64,000 nucleotides of DNA, taken from assembly GCF_021390435.2 (NCBI RefSeq), contig NZ_JAJVCN010000004.1, positions 910,501-974,500 of the forward strand. The letters are read 5' to 3'. The position numbers were made by a program, and so were the translations under genes. The notes under the pieces were generated by a model. That model was given only the letters and a program-made list of their open reading frames with translations. It did not search any database and had not been told where the DNA came from. The DNA comes from Kibdelosporangium philippinense. GTDB lineage: Bacteria; Actinomycetota; Actinomycetes; Mycobacteriales; Pseudonocardiaceae. Within the stretch, counting starts at the first letter, position 1. Every line of letters begins with the position of its first letter. This document shows positions 53,216-60,725 of the stretch, one piece after another.

Positions 53216-53806
53216 ATGAAGATCGGAATGAAACTAGCCGTGGCGGCGAGCGTCTGCGCACTGGCGGCAGGGTGCACGGGGTACAAAGAGCCGATTCCCG
53301 CGACCGTGACGGACAACTCGGCGCCATCCACGCCGTCGTCCACGGCGCGGCGGGACCTGGATCCGGCCGCTGTCGCGTGGCTGAACGGTTTCTGCGGAGC
53401 GGTACACGGCTATCGCCTGGCGAACAACAAAAGACTTGAAGGCGCTCCACGGGAACAGGTGATGACCAAGGGTTCGTCCAGTAAGGACCTCGGCGAGATG
53501 GCCGAGCTGGCTGGAAAGACGGTCACCGAGCTGACCGCGTTGCCGCCCTCGCCGTTCAAGGGTGGCGACAAGGTGAAGCAGGACTACTTGGCGAAGTTCA
53601 CCGCCGCGCGTGACGCGGCCGCCGAAGGCAAACGAAAGGTCGACGCGGCCAAGGGCGACGGCTGGATGGACCCGGGCACCAAGGCACTGGACGCCACTCA
53701 GGCCGCGGTCAGCGATACCACCAACCCGCTGGGGTCGTTCGAGACCGCCGACCCCGTTTTCGGTGCGGCCGCTGTGAAGGCGGACAAATGTAGCCCTAGT
53801 TCCTGA
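53216..53806 (+). CDS. Hypothetical lipoprotein
   Basis: A 196-aa protein with a lipobox LAAGC at residues 17-21, a low-complexity Ser/Thr/Pro linker and a helical domain with two further cysteines. ATG 53216 follows GGGGAG. It is 39 bp after the WXG-like pair and on the same strand, so probably part of the same unit. Its end is overlapped for 109 bp by the antisense SIP remnant. Confidence 0.75.
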   Translation: MKIGMKLAVAASVCALAAGCTGYKEPIPATVTDNSAPSTPSSTARRDLDPAAVAWLNGFCGAVHGYRLANNKRLEGAPREQVMTKGSSSKDLGEMAELAGKTVTELTALPPSPFKGGDKVKQDYLAKFTAARDAAAEGKRKVDAAKGDGWMDPGTKALDATQAAVSDTTNPLGSFETADPVFGAAAVKADKCSPSS

Positions 53807-54258
53807 CGCGGGCTTGCTTTTCCGTGACGCCAATAGCCAAGGAAGGTGACTGTGGACTTCGGGATCTTGCGTTCCTGCACGAGGAATCGGCGCACGCCGG
53901 TCGCGAGTCCACTTTCACCGGCGACCCACGTGTAGTCCAACTCGTCGGGCAGCGTGGCTGATTTGACCGTCTCAAGGGCAAGCCTGCCAGGGATGTCGCC
54001 GGATCCGTTGCGGGCAAGCCAATGCACCTTGACGTTCGGCGGAGTGGACAGTTCACGGAAGTCGTCGCTGTGCGGAACTTCAAGGTACACATCGGCATGC
54101 AGGGTGTCCGGCGCGTTGTCCAGAATGGCCAGCACGGCGGGCATCGCGCTCTCGTCGCCGGTCACTGTGACCGTCACGAAGTTCTCGCTGGTCCGGGCCG
54201 TGCGGGCGACCATGGCCCTGATCATCGTTCTACGCTCTGGCGGCTTGACTCGCGACAT
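53698..54258 (-). pseudogene. Siderophore-interacting protein with internal deletion
   Basis: The frame is open for 186 aa, but SIP proteins are about 270. The N-terminal beta strand (MVARTARTSENFVTVTV) is joined directly to the C-terminal NAD(P)H domain (TGDESAMPAV; DYTWVAGESGLATGVRRFL; LGYWRHGKA), removing roughly 115 residues that include the FAD-binding barrel. The last 35 residues run into the lipoprotein gene on the other strand. A flavin-less protein cannot reduce ferric siderophore, so I read it as a remnant. An iron box lies at its 5' end. Confidence 0.75.
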
Positions 54259-54265
54259 CGAACCC

Positions 54266-54305
54266 CATCCAATGAACTAGGTTAGGCTACCTAACTAATT
54301 GGATG
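54266..54305. promoter_or_regulatory. IdeR/DmdR-type iron box within a longer inverted repeat
   Basis: TAGGTTAGGCTACCTAACTA (54278-54297) matches the IdeR consensus TTAGGTTAGGCTAACCTAA with small changes. Outside it CATCCAAT and ATTGGATG pair. It lies 8-47 bp before the SIP start, so iron-loaded IdeR/DmdR should repress that gene. A 36-nt reversed-sense gap on the other side leads to the FAD fragment. Confidence 0.85.
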
Positions 54306-54387
54306 GGTGGGGGCAAGCAAGCCCGGTTCGGACGTTCACCGAACTCAGCACCCTTAGCGTGTCGGAGACGGGAAGACCTCGGTCCTG

Positions 54388-54525
54388 ATGAAGCGCGCCA
54401 TTGTTTTCGGCGGAAGCATGGCGGGCCTGCTGGCGGCCCGCGTGCTCAGTGATCAAGCCGCTGACATCCCGGCGTGCGGCACGACGTTCCTGAACGCCTC
54501 GACCAACGCGTCCTCGGTGGCGTAG
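54388..54525 (+). pseudogene. FAD-dependent oxidoreductase, 5' fragment
   Basis: Begins KRAIVFGGSMAGLLAARVLS, a clear FAD/NAD Rossmann GxGxxG start of flavin monooxygenases. After about 24 codons (near 54460) homology ends and the frame runs through the antisense of the methyltransferase remnant to a stop at 54525. The rest of a 400-aa enzyme has been deleted. Confidence 0.75.
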
Positions 54526-54908
54526 AAAGCCTTCAGCATCGGGAAGGAGCCCGCTGCGTACGTCGGCGACGTCGGATCCGCGAGAACCGCGGCGTGTTCA
54601 TCGGGCAAAAGGTACGTTGTGGACTCCGGATCGAACTCCACATAGCGTCCTGCTGCCTGCGCGGTCAGCCATTCCAGCACGTACCGCTCGACCAAACCGG
54701 TCTTGCGAGCAAGTTGCCCCGACGTCATCGGCCCGGCGCCCGCCATCGCCTCGTACAGGCCAAGTCGGATGCCGATGGACGTGGACACACCAGCGAACGC
54801 CGCCCCGCTGTCCTCGGCGACCCGAATCAGAAAATCACTGACACGACTTAGGTCCACCTGACCATCGGACCACGGCATAACAGTGTATGCAATCGGCACT
54901 GTCCACAT
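54453..54908 (-). pseudogene. SAM-dependent methyltransferase, 5' fragment
   Basis: Only the N-terminal winged-helix/dimerisation part of an Rv2258c-like methyltransferase remains: SIGIRLGLYEAMAGAGPMTSG, LARKTGLVERYVLEWLTAQAAGRYV and the ALVEAFR segment. It stops at 54453, before the SAM-binding Rossmann domain. Its broken end meets the broken end of the FAD-gene fragment at about 54460, so one deletion removed the 3' part of both. Confidence 0.75.
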
Positions 54909-55129
54909 GTCACAACCTCGCCACGATCTTGGGTCATGAGTCGGTAAAGAAGGTCGCCCGGACGGCGATCAAGTCGGCGTTGCTGTTGTTCGGCGGCTTG
55001 TGCCTGCCGCGCGCCCCGTATGCCCACTGCCATCGCGCCAATCAGGGCTGGCCCTGATTCCAACCGGCTTCCCACTGGCCACCATGGTTTCCATACGGCC
55101 GTTCCGAGTGGTGAACGGGGGAGTGAGCC

Positions 55130-56386
55130 GTGGAGATCGTGGCGTTGGCGGCTGTGGTTGTCGCCATCATCTGGGTGATGCGCCGAGTCAAGGCCCGCAG
55201 GCCTGGCGCGGGCAACAACAAGAAAGTGGTGGTCAAGCCGCCGGTACCGAAATTCCGAGTGGTCACGCTCGGCCTGCAGGGATCAGGCAAGACATTGCTG
55301 CTCACGAGCATCTACCGGCGGCTGCAGGCGCCGGGCAACCGTGGTTACTTCCTGAAAGTGCCGTACACCCAGCTGATCGAGCTGAACAAGTGGTACCAGG
55401 AAGTGGCCAGCACGGACGAAGACTGGCCGCGCGGCACGACCAGGGGCGAGATGCGGGAGTTCGACTTCAGCGTGATGTCACTGGTCGGCACGCAGGCCAC
55501 GGCCATGCTCGACATCGGCTACCTGGAGTACCCCGGCGAGTTGCTGACCGACACGGACGCGCCTGGGTCGAACGCGCAGCAGCGCCTGTTGACCGCGATC
55601 AACCAGGCGCACGCGGTGATCGCGATCATCGACGGGCTGCGGATTCTTCAGACGTACCAAGGTGATCGGCGTGGGCGGTCGATTCTGCAAACCACGCTCG
55701 ATGCCATGGTCCACTGTCTGCTGACCACGCCGGCGCCGGTCGTCTTCGTGATCACGAAGTGGGATCTGCTCGATCAACTGCATCAGGACGAGAACATCCG
55801 GCTCGATCTCGTGCAGCGTGTGCTGATGGGCATCGAGGGGTTCCGTGATCTGGTGAACGTGCACAGCACGCGCCGGATTGTCCGGCTGGTTCCGGTTTCG
55901 GCTGTCGGGCATGACTTCGCCGAGTTGCGCAACGGTGTTGTCCGTAAGCGGGCTGACGGGCATTTCGAGCCGTCCAATGTGGAGGTGGCGCTGGCCGCGG
56001 TCGTGCCCGATGTGCTCAACCAGGTCGAGTTGTCCCTGGATTTCACGACACGGCAGGCGATTCTGGCTCAGGTGCACAAGCAGACCAGGATGTCTCCCGG
56101 TGAGGCGGTACGTTCCTTGGCCGCGTTCTTGTCCGAACGCGCGGGCAGGGTGCTGGCGACGTCAGTGGGCGGAGGTTTGCTTGGTGAGGCTGGGTTGGCC
56201 CTGTTCATGGACTCCCGTGCCGAGCCGGATGCGGACTATCAGCGGCGGATCGCGGCGTTGAGCGACGCCGACCGCAGGGCTGAGGAGTTGGTGCAAGCCA
56301 GGCGCCGGGTCGTGCAGTCGATGCAGAACCAGGTCAACATCCTGGAGGCCAAGCTGCCGTCGTCCCGGCTGCAGGGTGGTGCCTGA
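55130..56386 (+). CDS. Membrane-anchored P-loop GTPase-like protein
   Basis: A 418-aa protein: one N-terminal transmembrane helix (residues about 3-17), then a G-domain with GLQGSGKT (48-55), an acidic switch-like segment (LDIGYLEYPGELL) and TKWD (209-212), the base-specificity motif of GTPases. This resembles the double-GTPase group described in actinobacterial conflict and differentiation systems, but I see only one clear G-domain. The next gene begins 1 nt after the stop, so the two are coupled. GTG start. Confidence 0.7.
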   Translation: MEIVALAAVVVAIIWVMRRVKARRPGAGNNKKVVVKPPVPKFRVVTLGLQGSGKTLLLTSIYRRLQAPGNRGYFLKVPYTQLIELNKWYQEVASTDEDWPRGTTRGEMREFDFSVMSLVGTQATAMLDIGYLEYPGELLTDTDAPGSNAQQRLLTAINQAHAVIAIIDGLRILQTYQGDRRGRSILQTTLDAMVHCLLTTPAPVVFVITKWDLLDQLHQDENIRLDLVQRVLMGIEGFRDLVNVHSTRRIVRLVPVSAVGHDFAELRNGVVRKRADGHFEPSNVEVALAAVVPDVLNQVELSLDFTTRQAILAQVHKQTRMSPGEAVRSLAAFLSERAGRVLATSVGGGLLGEAGLALFMDSRAEPDADYQRRIAALSDADRRAEELVQARRRVVQSMQNQVNILEAKLPSSRLQGGA

Positions 56387-56387
56387 C

Positions 56388-57023
56388 ATGGCCGCCGCGC
56401 AGGGCTGGCCGTTTCTGGTGGCGAGGGGTCGGCAGAGCGGCTACACCGTCCGGCTGGCGCCCGATTTCCTGATCAAGACGCGGGAATACGGGCTGCTGGA
56501 AGAAATCGCGGGGACGGGCGGCCAAGTCGCGAACGTCAAAGGGTTGGCGGTCGTCTGGGCTGAGCACACCGTGACCGGCTCGGACATCGATGCGGCTGAG
56601 GCACCGAGGGACGAGCACAGCAGGCCCCTGCACCTGATGTACGGCTTCGTCAGTCCACACGGCACGATCGATCAACCGTCCGAAGTGGACCTGTCGCGGT
56701 CGCGGGAACTAGCGCTGGAGACGTTCCGGCGATTTCTGGCTGACGAGCGTGAATTCACCTTGGAGCCATCAGGACCATTTCCGCTCGCTTCGTCGATCGC
56801 TCCGCTGGCGGTCCGGCCGCCGGTGGTGACTCGGCGGGTCGTTCCGTTCGCTTTGGCCGGGGCCGCAGCCGTTGCCGCGGTCTTGGTGGCAATAATGTCC
56901 TTTGGCGGCGAGAATCCGCCACCGCCACCGCTGCCATGCACCACACCGACGCCAGTCGTCACGATTGCTCCGAGCGCCGCGCAAATGTGTCCGACACCCG
57001 TGCCGTCCCGACGCAATCCCTGA
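56388..57023 (+). CDS. One-TM partner protein of the GTPase-like gene
   Basis: A 211-aa protein with a soluble N-terminal alpha/beta domain (about 1-125), one transmembrane helix near residues 150-172 and a Pro-rich tail (PPPPPLPCTTPTP). No enzyme motif is visible. Translation is coupled to the GTPase-like gene (one-base gap), so the two likely form a membrane complex. The convergent LacI gene ends 2 bp away. Confidence 0.65.
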   Translation: MAAAQGWPFLVARGRQSGYTVRLAPDFLIKTREYGLLEEIAGTGGQVANVKGLAVVWAEHTVTGSDIDAAEAPRDEHSRPLHLMYGFVSPHGTIDQPSEVDLSRSRELALETFRRFLADEREFTLEPSGPFPLASSIAPLAVRPPVVTRRVVPFALAGAAAVAAVLVAIMSFGGENPPPPPLPCTTPTPVVTIAPSAAQMCPTPVPSRRNP

Positions 57024-57024
57024 G

Positions 57025-58044
57025 CTACTTTCTGATGTACGCGGCGGTGCTGGATCGCACGACAAGGCTCGTCGCCAGCTCGACCCGATGATGCTCGACC
57101 TGTCCGCCGCCTGTCAGGGTGATCGCCATCCGGGCACCGGCGGCGGCCATCTCCCGCAGGGGCTGGCGGACTGTGGTCAGCGGCGGCCCGACCCACCTGG
57201 CCACAGGCAGGTCGTCGAAGCCGATAACACTGAGATCTTCCGGGATCCGCAGCCCGGCCGCCCGCGCGGCCTCGTACACGCCAACGGCCTGCAGATCACT
57301 GCCCGCGAACACAGCGGTCGGCCGGTTGTCCAGCGCGAGTAAAGCAAGCATTTGTTTGTGCCCGGCCTCGACGTGGAAATCTCCGTACCGCACCAGATCC
57401 GGGTCAACGGTCAAGCCCGCGGTTTCCAGCGCGGCCCGGTAACCGTCCACTCTGGCCCGGCTGCAAAGGACGTTCGGTGGCCCGCCGATCATCGCGATCC
57501 GCTTGTGCCCCAAGTCGATAAGGTGTCGGGTCGCAGTCAGACCACCCTGCCAGTTGGTCGCGCCGACGGAGTGCGTCTGCCCCGTTGGTTCACCGACCGG
57601 ATCGACCACCACGACCGGGATGTCGCGGGCACGCAGTTTGGCGAGCTGGTCCGCGCCAAGGTCGGAGAACACCGCGATCACCCCGACTGGACGACGGGCC
57701 AGTACGTTCTCCAGCCAACTCTGCCCCGGCCGCAGCAGGCCCTGCGACTCGGACAGGACGACTGCCATGCCGTTCTCGACGGCGACTTTCTGGACGCCAC
57801 GGATGATTTCCAGGGCCCACGAGCTCTCCAGTTCGTGGAACATCAGCTCGAGCAGGTTCGACTTTCGGTACCGCTCGTCGGTCCGGCGCTGGTAGCCGTG
57901 CTTGCGGATGATCTCCTCGACCCGCTGCCGGGTAGCGGCGGCGACGTCCGGTCGTCCGTTCATCACCTTCGAAACTGTCGGAACCGAGACCCCGGCTTCC
58001 GTGGCGATGTCGGCAATCGTCACCTTGCGCGCTTTGCCAGGCAT
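57025..58044 (-). CDS. LacI-family transcriptional repressor
   Basis: A 339-aa regulator: N-terminal HTH VTIADIATEAGVSVPTVSKVMNG with hinge helix, then a periplasmic-binding-like core with sugar-site features (VGATNWQGGLTATRHLIDLGHKRIAMIGGP). The ligand is probably a sugar. A perfect TTTCGAAA palindrome at 58098-58105, 54 bp upstream of the start, may be an autoregulatory site. It is the nearest sugar-type regulator to the GH1/ABC locus at 60.7-64 kb, a weak functional link. Confidence 0.9.
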   Translation of the reverse strand: MPGKARKVTIADIATEAGVSVPTVSKVMNGRPDVAAATRQRVEEIIRKHGYQRRTDERYRKSNLLELMFHELESSWALEIIRGVQKVAVENGMAVVLSESQGLLRPGQSWLENVLARRPVGVIAVFSDLGADQLAKLRARDIPVVVVDPVGEPTGQTHSVGATNWQGGLTATRHLIDLGHKRIAMIGGPPNVLCSRARVDGYRAALETAGLTVDPDLVRYGDFHVEAGHKQMLALLALDNRPTAVFAGSDLQAVGVYEAARAAGLRIPEDLSVIGFDDLPVARWVGPPLTTVRQPLREMAAAGARMAITLTGGGQVEHHRVELATSLVVRSSTAAYIRK

Positions 58045-58117
58045 GCGGGGAGTCTACGCCAGCCGGATCAGCGGTCAGCGAAAGTGGATGGCCGGTCTTT
58101 CGAAACTATCGGCGGGT

Positions 58118-58573
58118 TTACTCGTCGCCTCGGCGCTTGGTGATTGTCGTGTCTTCGGGCGTCAGAGGCCTGCCGTCCTGCGACAGGATCTTCACCTTCG
58201 CGACCGGTTGACGGTTTTCCTTGTCGATCAGGCGGGTGCGGGTTTCCGCTGGCTCGAACAGGTGCTCCTCGCTCCACTGTCGCAATGCGACGAGCACGGG
58301 GAACAGACCGCGACCTTTCTCCGTGAGCACGTACTCCTGATACGGACTGCCGTCGCTGGCTGGGACGGTGTGCAGGATCCCATGCGCGACAAGGTTGTGC
58401 AGGCGCGCGGACAGGATGTTCTTGGCGAGACCCAGGTTTTTCTGGAACTCGCCGAACCTGCGCAGGCCGTCGAACGCGTCCCTGATGATCAGCAGGGACC
58501 AGCCGTCGCCCAATGCGTCCAGTGGACGGGCGACGGGACAGGTCGCGTCCTCATGACTGGTTCGCTTGGGCAT
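58118..58573 (-). CDS. HxlR-family transcriptional regulator
   Basis: A 151-aa winged-helix protein: CPVARPLDALGDGWSLLIIRDAFDG, RFGEFQKNLGLAKNILSARLHNLVAHGIL and YVLTEKGRGL are family hallmarks, with the Cys near residue 12 as possible redox sensor. GAGGCGG precedes ATG 58573. Divergent from the MFS-hydrolase operon with paired operator-like repeats between, so it probably represses that operon. Confidence 0.9.
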   Translation of the reverse strand: MPKRTSHEDATCPVARPLDALGDGWSLLIIRDAFDGLRRFGEFQKNLGLAKNILSARLHNLVAHGILHTVPASDGSPYQEYVLTEKGRGLFPVLVALRQWSEEHLFEPAETRTRLIDKENRQPVAKVKILSQDGRPLTPEDTTITKRRGDE

Positions 58574-58611
58574 GGGCACCGCCTCTCGTGGTTTCACTTT
58601 AAAACGATAGT

Positions 58612-58660
58612 GGTTGCACAATGAAACCGCACTATGCAATGCTGGTTGCAAGTTGAAACC
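58612..58660. promoter_or_regulatory. Two operator-like repeats, HxlR sites
   Basis: GGTTGCACAATGAAACC (58612-58628) and GGTTGCAAGTTGAAACC (58644-58660), related 17-mers 32 bp apart, about three helical turns, directly before the MFS start. Each has partial dyad symmetry. A third GGTTTCA on the HxlR side (near 58590) pairs in reverse orientation. Confidence 0.7.
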
Positions 58661-58670
58661 AGGGGGTGTG

Positions 58671-59831
58671 ATGAAGACAAGCACGCGGGCGAGTCCCATG
58701 CTGTTCGCAGTCGCGTGCGGGCTGGCGGTCGCCAACGTCTACTACGCACAGCCGCTGCTCGAAGTCGTTAGCGCTGACCTGGGGATGAGCCACGCGACAG
58801 CCGGTGTGATCGGCACGGTCACCCAGGTTGGCTACGGCCTCGGCCTGCTGCTCATCGTCCCGCTCGGTGACCTGCTGAATCGTCGAAGCCTTATCGTCGG
58901 GCAAACGCTGCTTTCGGCCGTAGCCCTCATTGCAGTCGCGGCAGCGCCAACCGCACCGATGCTCCTCGGCGGGTTGACCGCGGTCGGTGCGCTAGCGGTC
59001 GTGACGCAGGTCCAAGTCGCCTACGCGGCCAGCATGGCAAATCCGGGGGAGCGCGGCCGGGTCGTAGGCGTCGTCACGAGCGGAATCATCATCGGAATCC
59101 TGTTGGCACGCGCGGTGTCAGGCGCTGTCGCCGACATCGCGGGTTGGCGAGCGGTCTATCTCCTGGCTGCCGCAGCAGCCCTCGGAACCGCAGGACTGCT
59201 GTACGCCAAGCTGGCCGGGGAAACACGCGAGCGCATGTCCTATCCGAAGCTCATCGGATCGGTGTTCACGTTGTTCGCCGAAGTGCCCATCCTCAGGACA
59301 CGAGCCGTCCTCGCACTGTTGATCTTCATGGCGTTCACGGTGCTCACGACCCCGATGGTGCTGCCACTCAGCGCGCCGCCGTACAACCTGTCGACGACCG
59401 AAACTGGCCTGTTTGGACTCGCGGGCGTGATCGGCGCGCTCGGTGCGTCCCGGGCGGGGCGACTCTCGGATGGGGGGCACGGGCAGCGTGTCACGGGCAT
59501 CGGCCTGGCGGTGATGCTCCTTTCCTGGATACCGATCGCGATGTTGCCGCAGTCGTTGTGGGGCTTGGTCATCGGTGTGCTTACGATCGACTTTGGGCTG
59601 CAGTCCGTGCACGTCGCCAACCAGAGCCTCATCTACCGGACACGACCCGAAGCCCAAAGCCGCCTGACCGCCGGATACATGGTGTTCTACTCCATCGGCA
59701 GCGCCCTCGGTGCCATTGTGTCCACTCTCGTCTACACGCACGCCGGTTGGACCGGAGTATGCCTCCTCGGTGCCGGAATATGCCTGACAGCGCTCGTTTT
59801 CTGGGCATTGACACAACAAGGGAAAACATGA
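58671..59831 (+). CDS. MFS transporter (efflux type)
   Basis: A 386-aa protein with 12 transmembrane helices; the motif-A-like loop DLLNRRSLIVG follows helix 2. Length and FAVACGLAVANVYYAQPLLE resemble the actinobacterial arabinose/chloramphenicol efflux subgroup. ATG 58671 has GGGGGTG upstream. It is the first gene of a two-gene operon under the HxlR-type operators, overlapping the hydrolase by 4 nt. It may export a toxic compound that the hydrolase converts. Confidence 0.88.
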   Translation: MKTSTRASPMLFAVACGLAVANVYYAQPLLEVVSADLGMSHATAGVIGTVTQVGYGLGLLLIVPLGDLLNRRSLIVGQTLLSAVALIAVAAAPTAPMLLGGLTAVGALAVVTQVQVAYAASMANPGERGRVVGVVTSGIIIGILLARAVSGAVADIAGWRAVYLLAAAAALGTAGLLYAKLAGETRERMSYPKLIGSVFTLFAEVPILRTRAVLALLIFMAFTVLTTPMVLPLSAPPYNLSTTETGLFGLAGVIGALGASRAGRLSDGGHGQRVTGIGLAVMLLSWIPIAMLPQSLWGLVIGVLTIDFGLQSVHVANQSLIYRTRPEAQSRLTAGYMVFYSIGSALGAIVSTLVYTHAGWTGVCLLGAGICLTALVFWALTQQGKT

Positions 59832-60676
59832 CCCACTACCGCACGATCATGATCGACGGCCTGGAGATCTTCTACCGCCAGGCAGGCGATCCCGAGCGGC
59901 CAACTCTTCTTCTGCTGCACGGGTTTCCGGCCTCGTCCTTTATGTACCGCGAGCTGATCACGCTGCTCGAAGACGAATTCCACGTGGTCGCGCCCGACTA
60001 TCCAGGCTTCGGCCACAGCGCCGCACCCACCAACTTCTCCTACACGTTCGACCGGCTCGCGGACGTCATCGAGCATTTCACCGAGGCTATCGGGATCACC
60101 AAGTACGGGCTGTACATGCAGGACTTTGGCGGCCCGGTCGGATTCCGGCTCGCACACAGGCACCCCGAACGCGTGACGTTCCTGGTGGTGCAGAACGCCA
60201 ACGCGTACGAGGAAGGCCTGCCGGACAGCTTCTGGGGCCAGGCACGCGAACTCTGGAAAGACCCATCCGACGAGAACCGCGCGAAGATCGCCGAAGCCGC
60301 GATGTCGTCAGAAGCCTTGCGGTGGAACTACATTCACGGCGTGACCGACCCAGCCCGAATCAACCCGGACAGCTGGCTGCTGCAGGAAGCGTTGCTCAAT
60401 CGCGAGGGCAACAAGGAAGCGATGGTCGACCTGCTCTACGACTACCGCACCAACCTTGAGCTCTACCCACAGTGGCAGGAGTACTTCCGGACCAACCAGC
60501 CTCCGACACTCGTTGTCTGGGGCCAGAACGACATCATCTTCCCGGCAGAGGGCGCTCATCCGTTCGCAAAGGACCTCAAGCAGATCGACTTCAACCTCCT
60601 CGACACAGGCCATTTCGCGCTGGAAGACCACAGCGCCGAGATAGCCGCCCACATCAAACGCTTCAACCCCAGCTAA
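59828..60676 (+). CDS. Alpha/beta hydrolase, haloalkane-dehalogenase-like
   Basis: A 282-aa hydrolase: LLHGFPASSFMYR oxyanion region, nucleophile loop QDFGGPVGF with Asp instead of Ser (as in dehalogenases and epoxide hydrolases), and the late His in LDTGHFALEDH. The Asp nucleophile suggests carbon-halogen or epoxide substrates. Coupled to the MFS pump. Palindrome copy 5 follows 3 bp after its stop. Confidence 0.85.
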   Translation: MTHYRTIMIDGLEIFYRQAGDPERPTLLLLHGFPASSFMYRELITLLEDEFHVVAPDYPGFGHSAAPTNFSYTFDRLADVIEHFTEAIGITKYGLYMQDFGGPVGFRLAHRHPERVTFLVVQNANAYEEGLPDSFWGQARELWKDPSDENRAKIAEAAMSSEALRWNYIHGVTDPARINPDSWLLQEALLNREGNKEAMVDLLYDYRTNLELYPQWQEYFRTNQPPTLVVWGQNDIIFPAEGAHPFAKDLKQIDFNLLDTGHFALEDHSAEIAAHIKRFNPS

Positions 60677-60679
60677 ACC

Positions 60680-60725
60680 CTCGTGAGTGGTTATGCTGGT
60701 TCTAACCGGCATAACCACTCACGAG
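60680..60725. repeat. 46-bp dispersed palindrome, copy 5
   Basis: 22-bp arms with a single difference that is a G-U pair in RNA. Inner arm TATGCTGG/CCGGCATA pairs, different from copy 4's CGCCGG yet still complementary. It lies between the convergent hydrolase and beta-glucosidase genes, and encodes the last residues LVSGYAG and the TAG stop of the latter. Confidence 0.92.

Noticed and set aside
58614..58670. Upstream start for the MFS gene
   Set aside because: It would translate through both HxlR-type operators; ATG 58671 has a proper ribosome-binding site.
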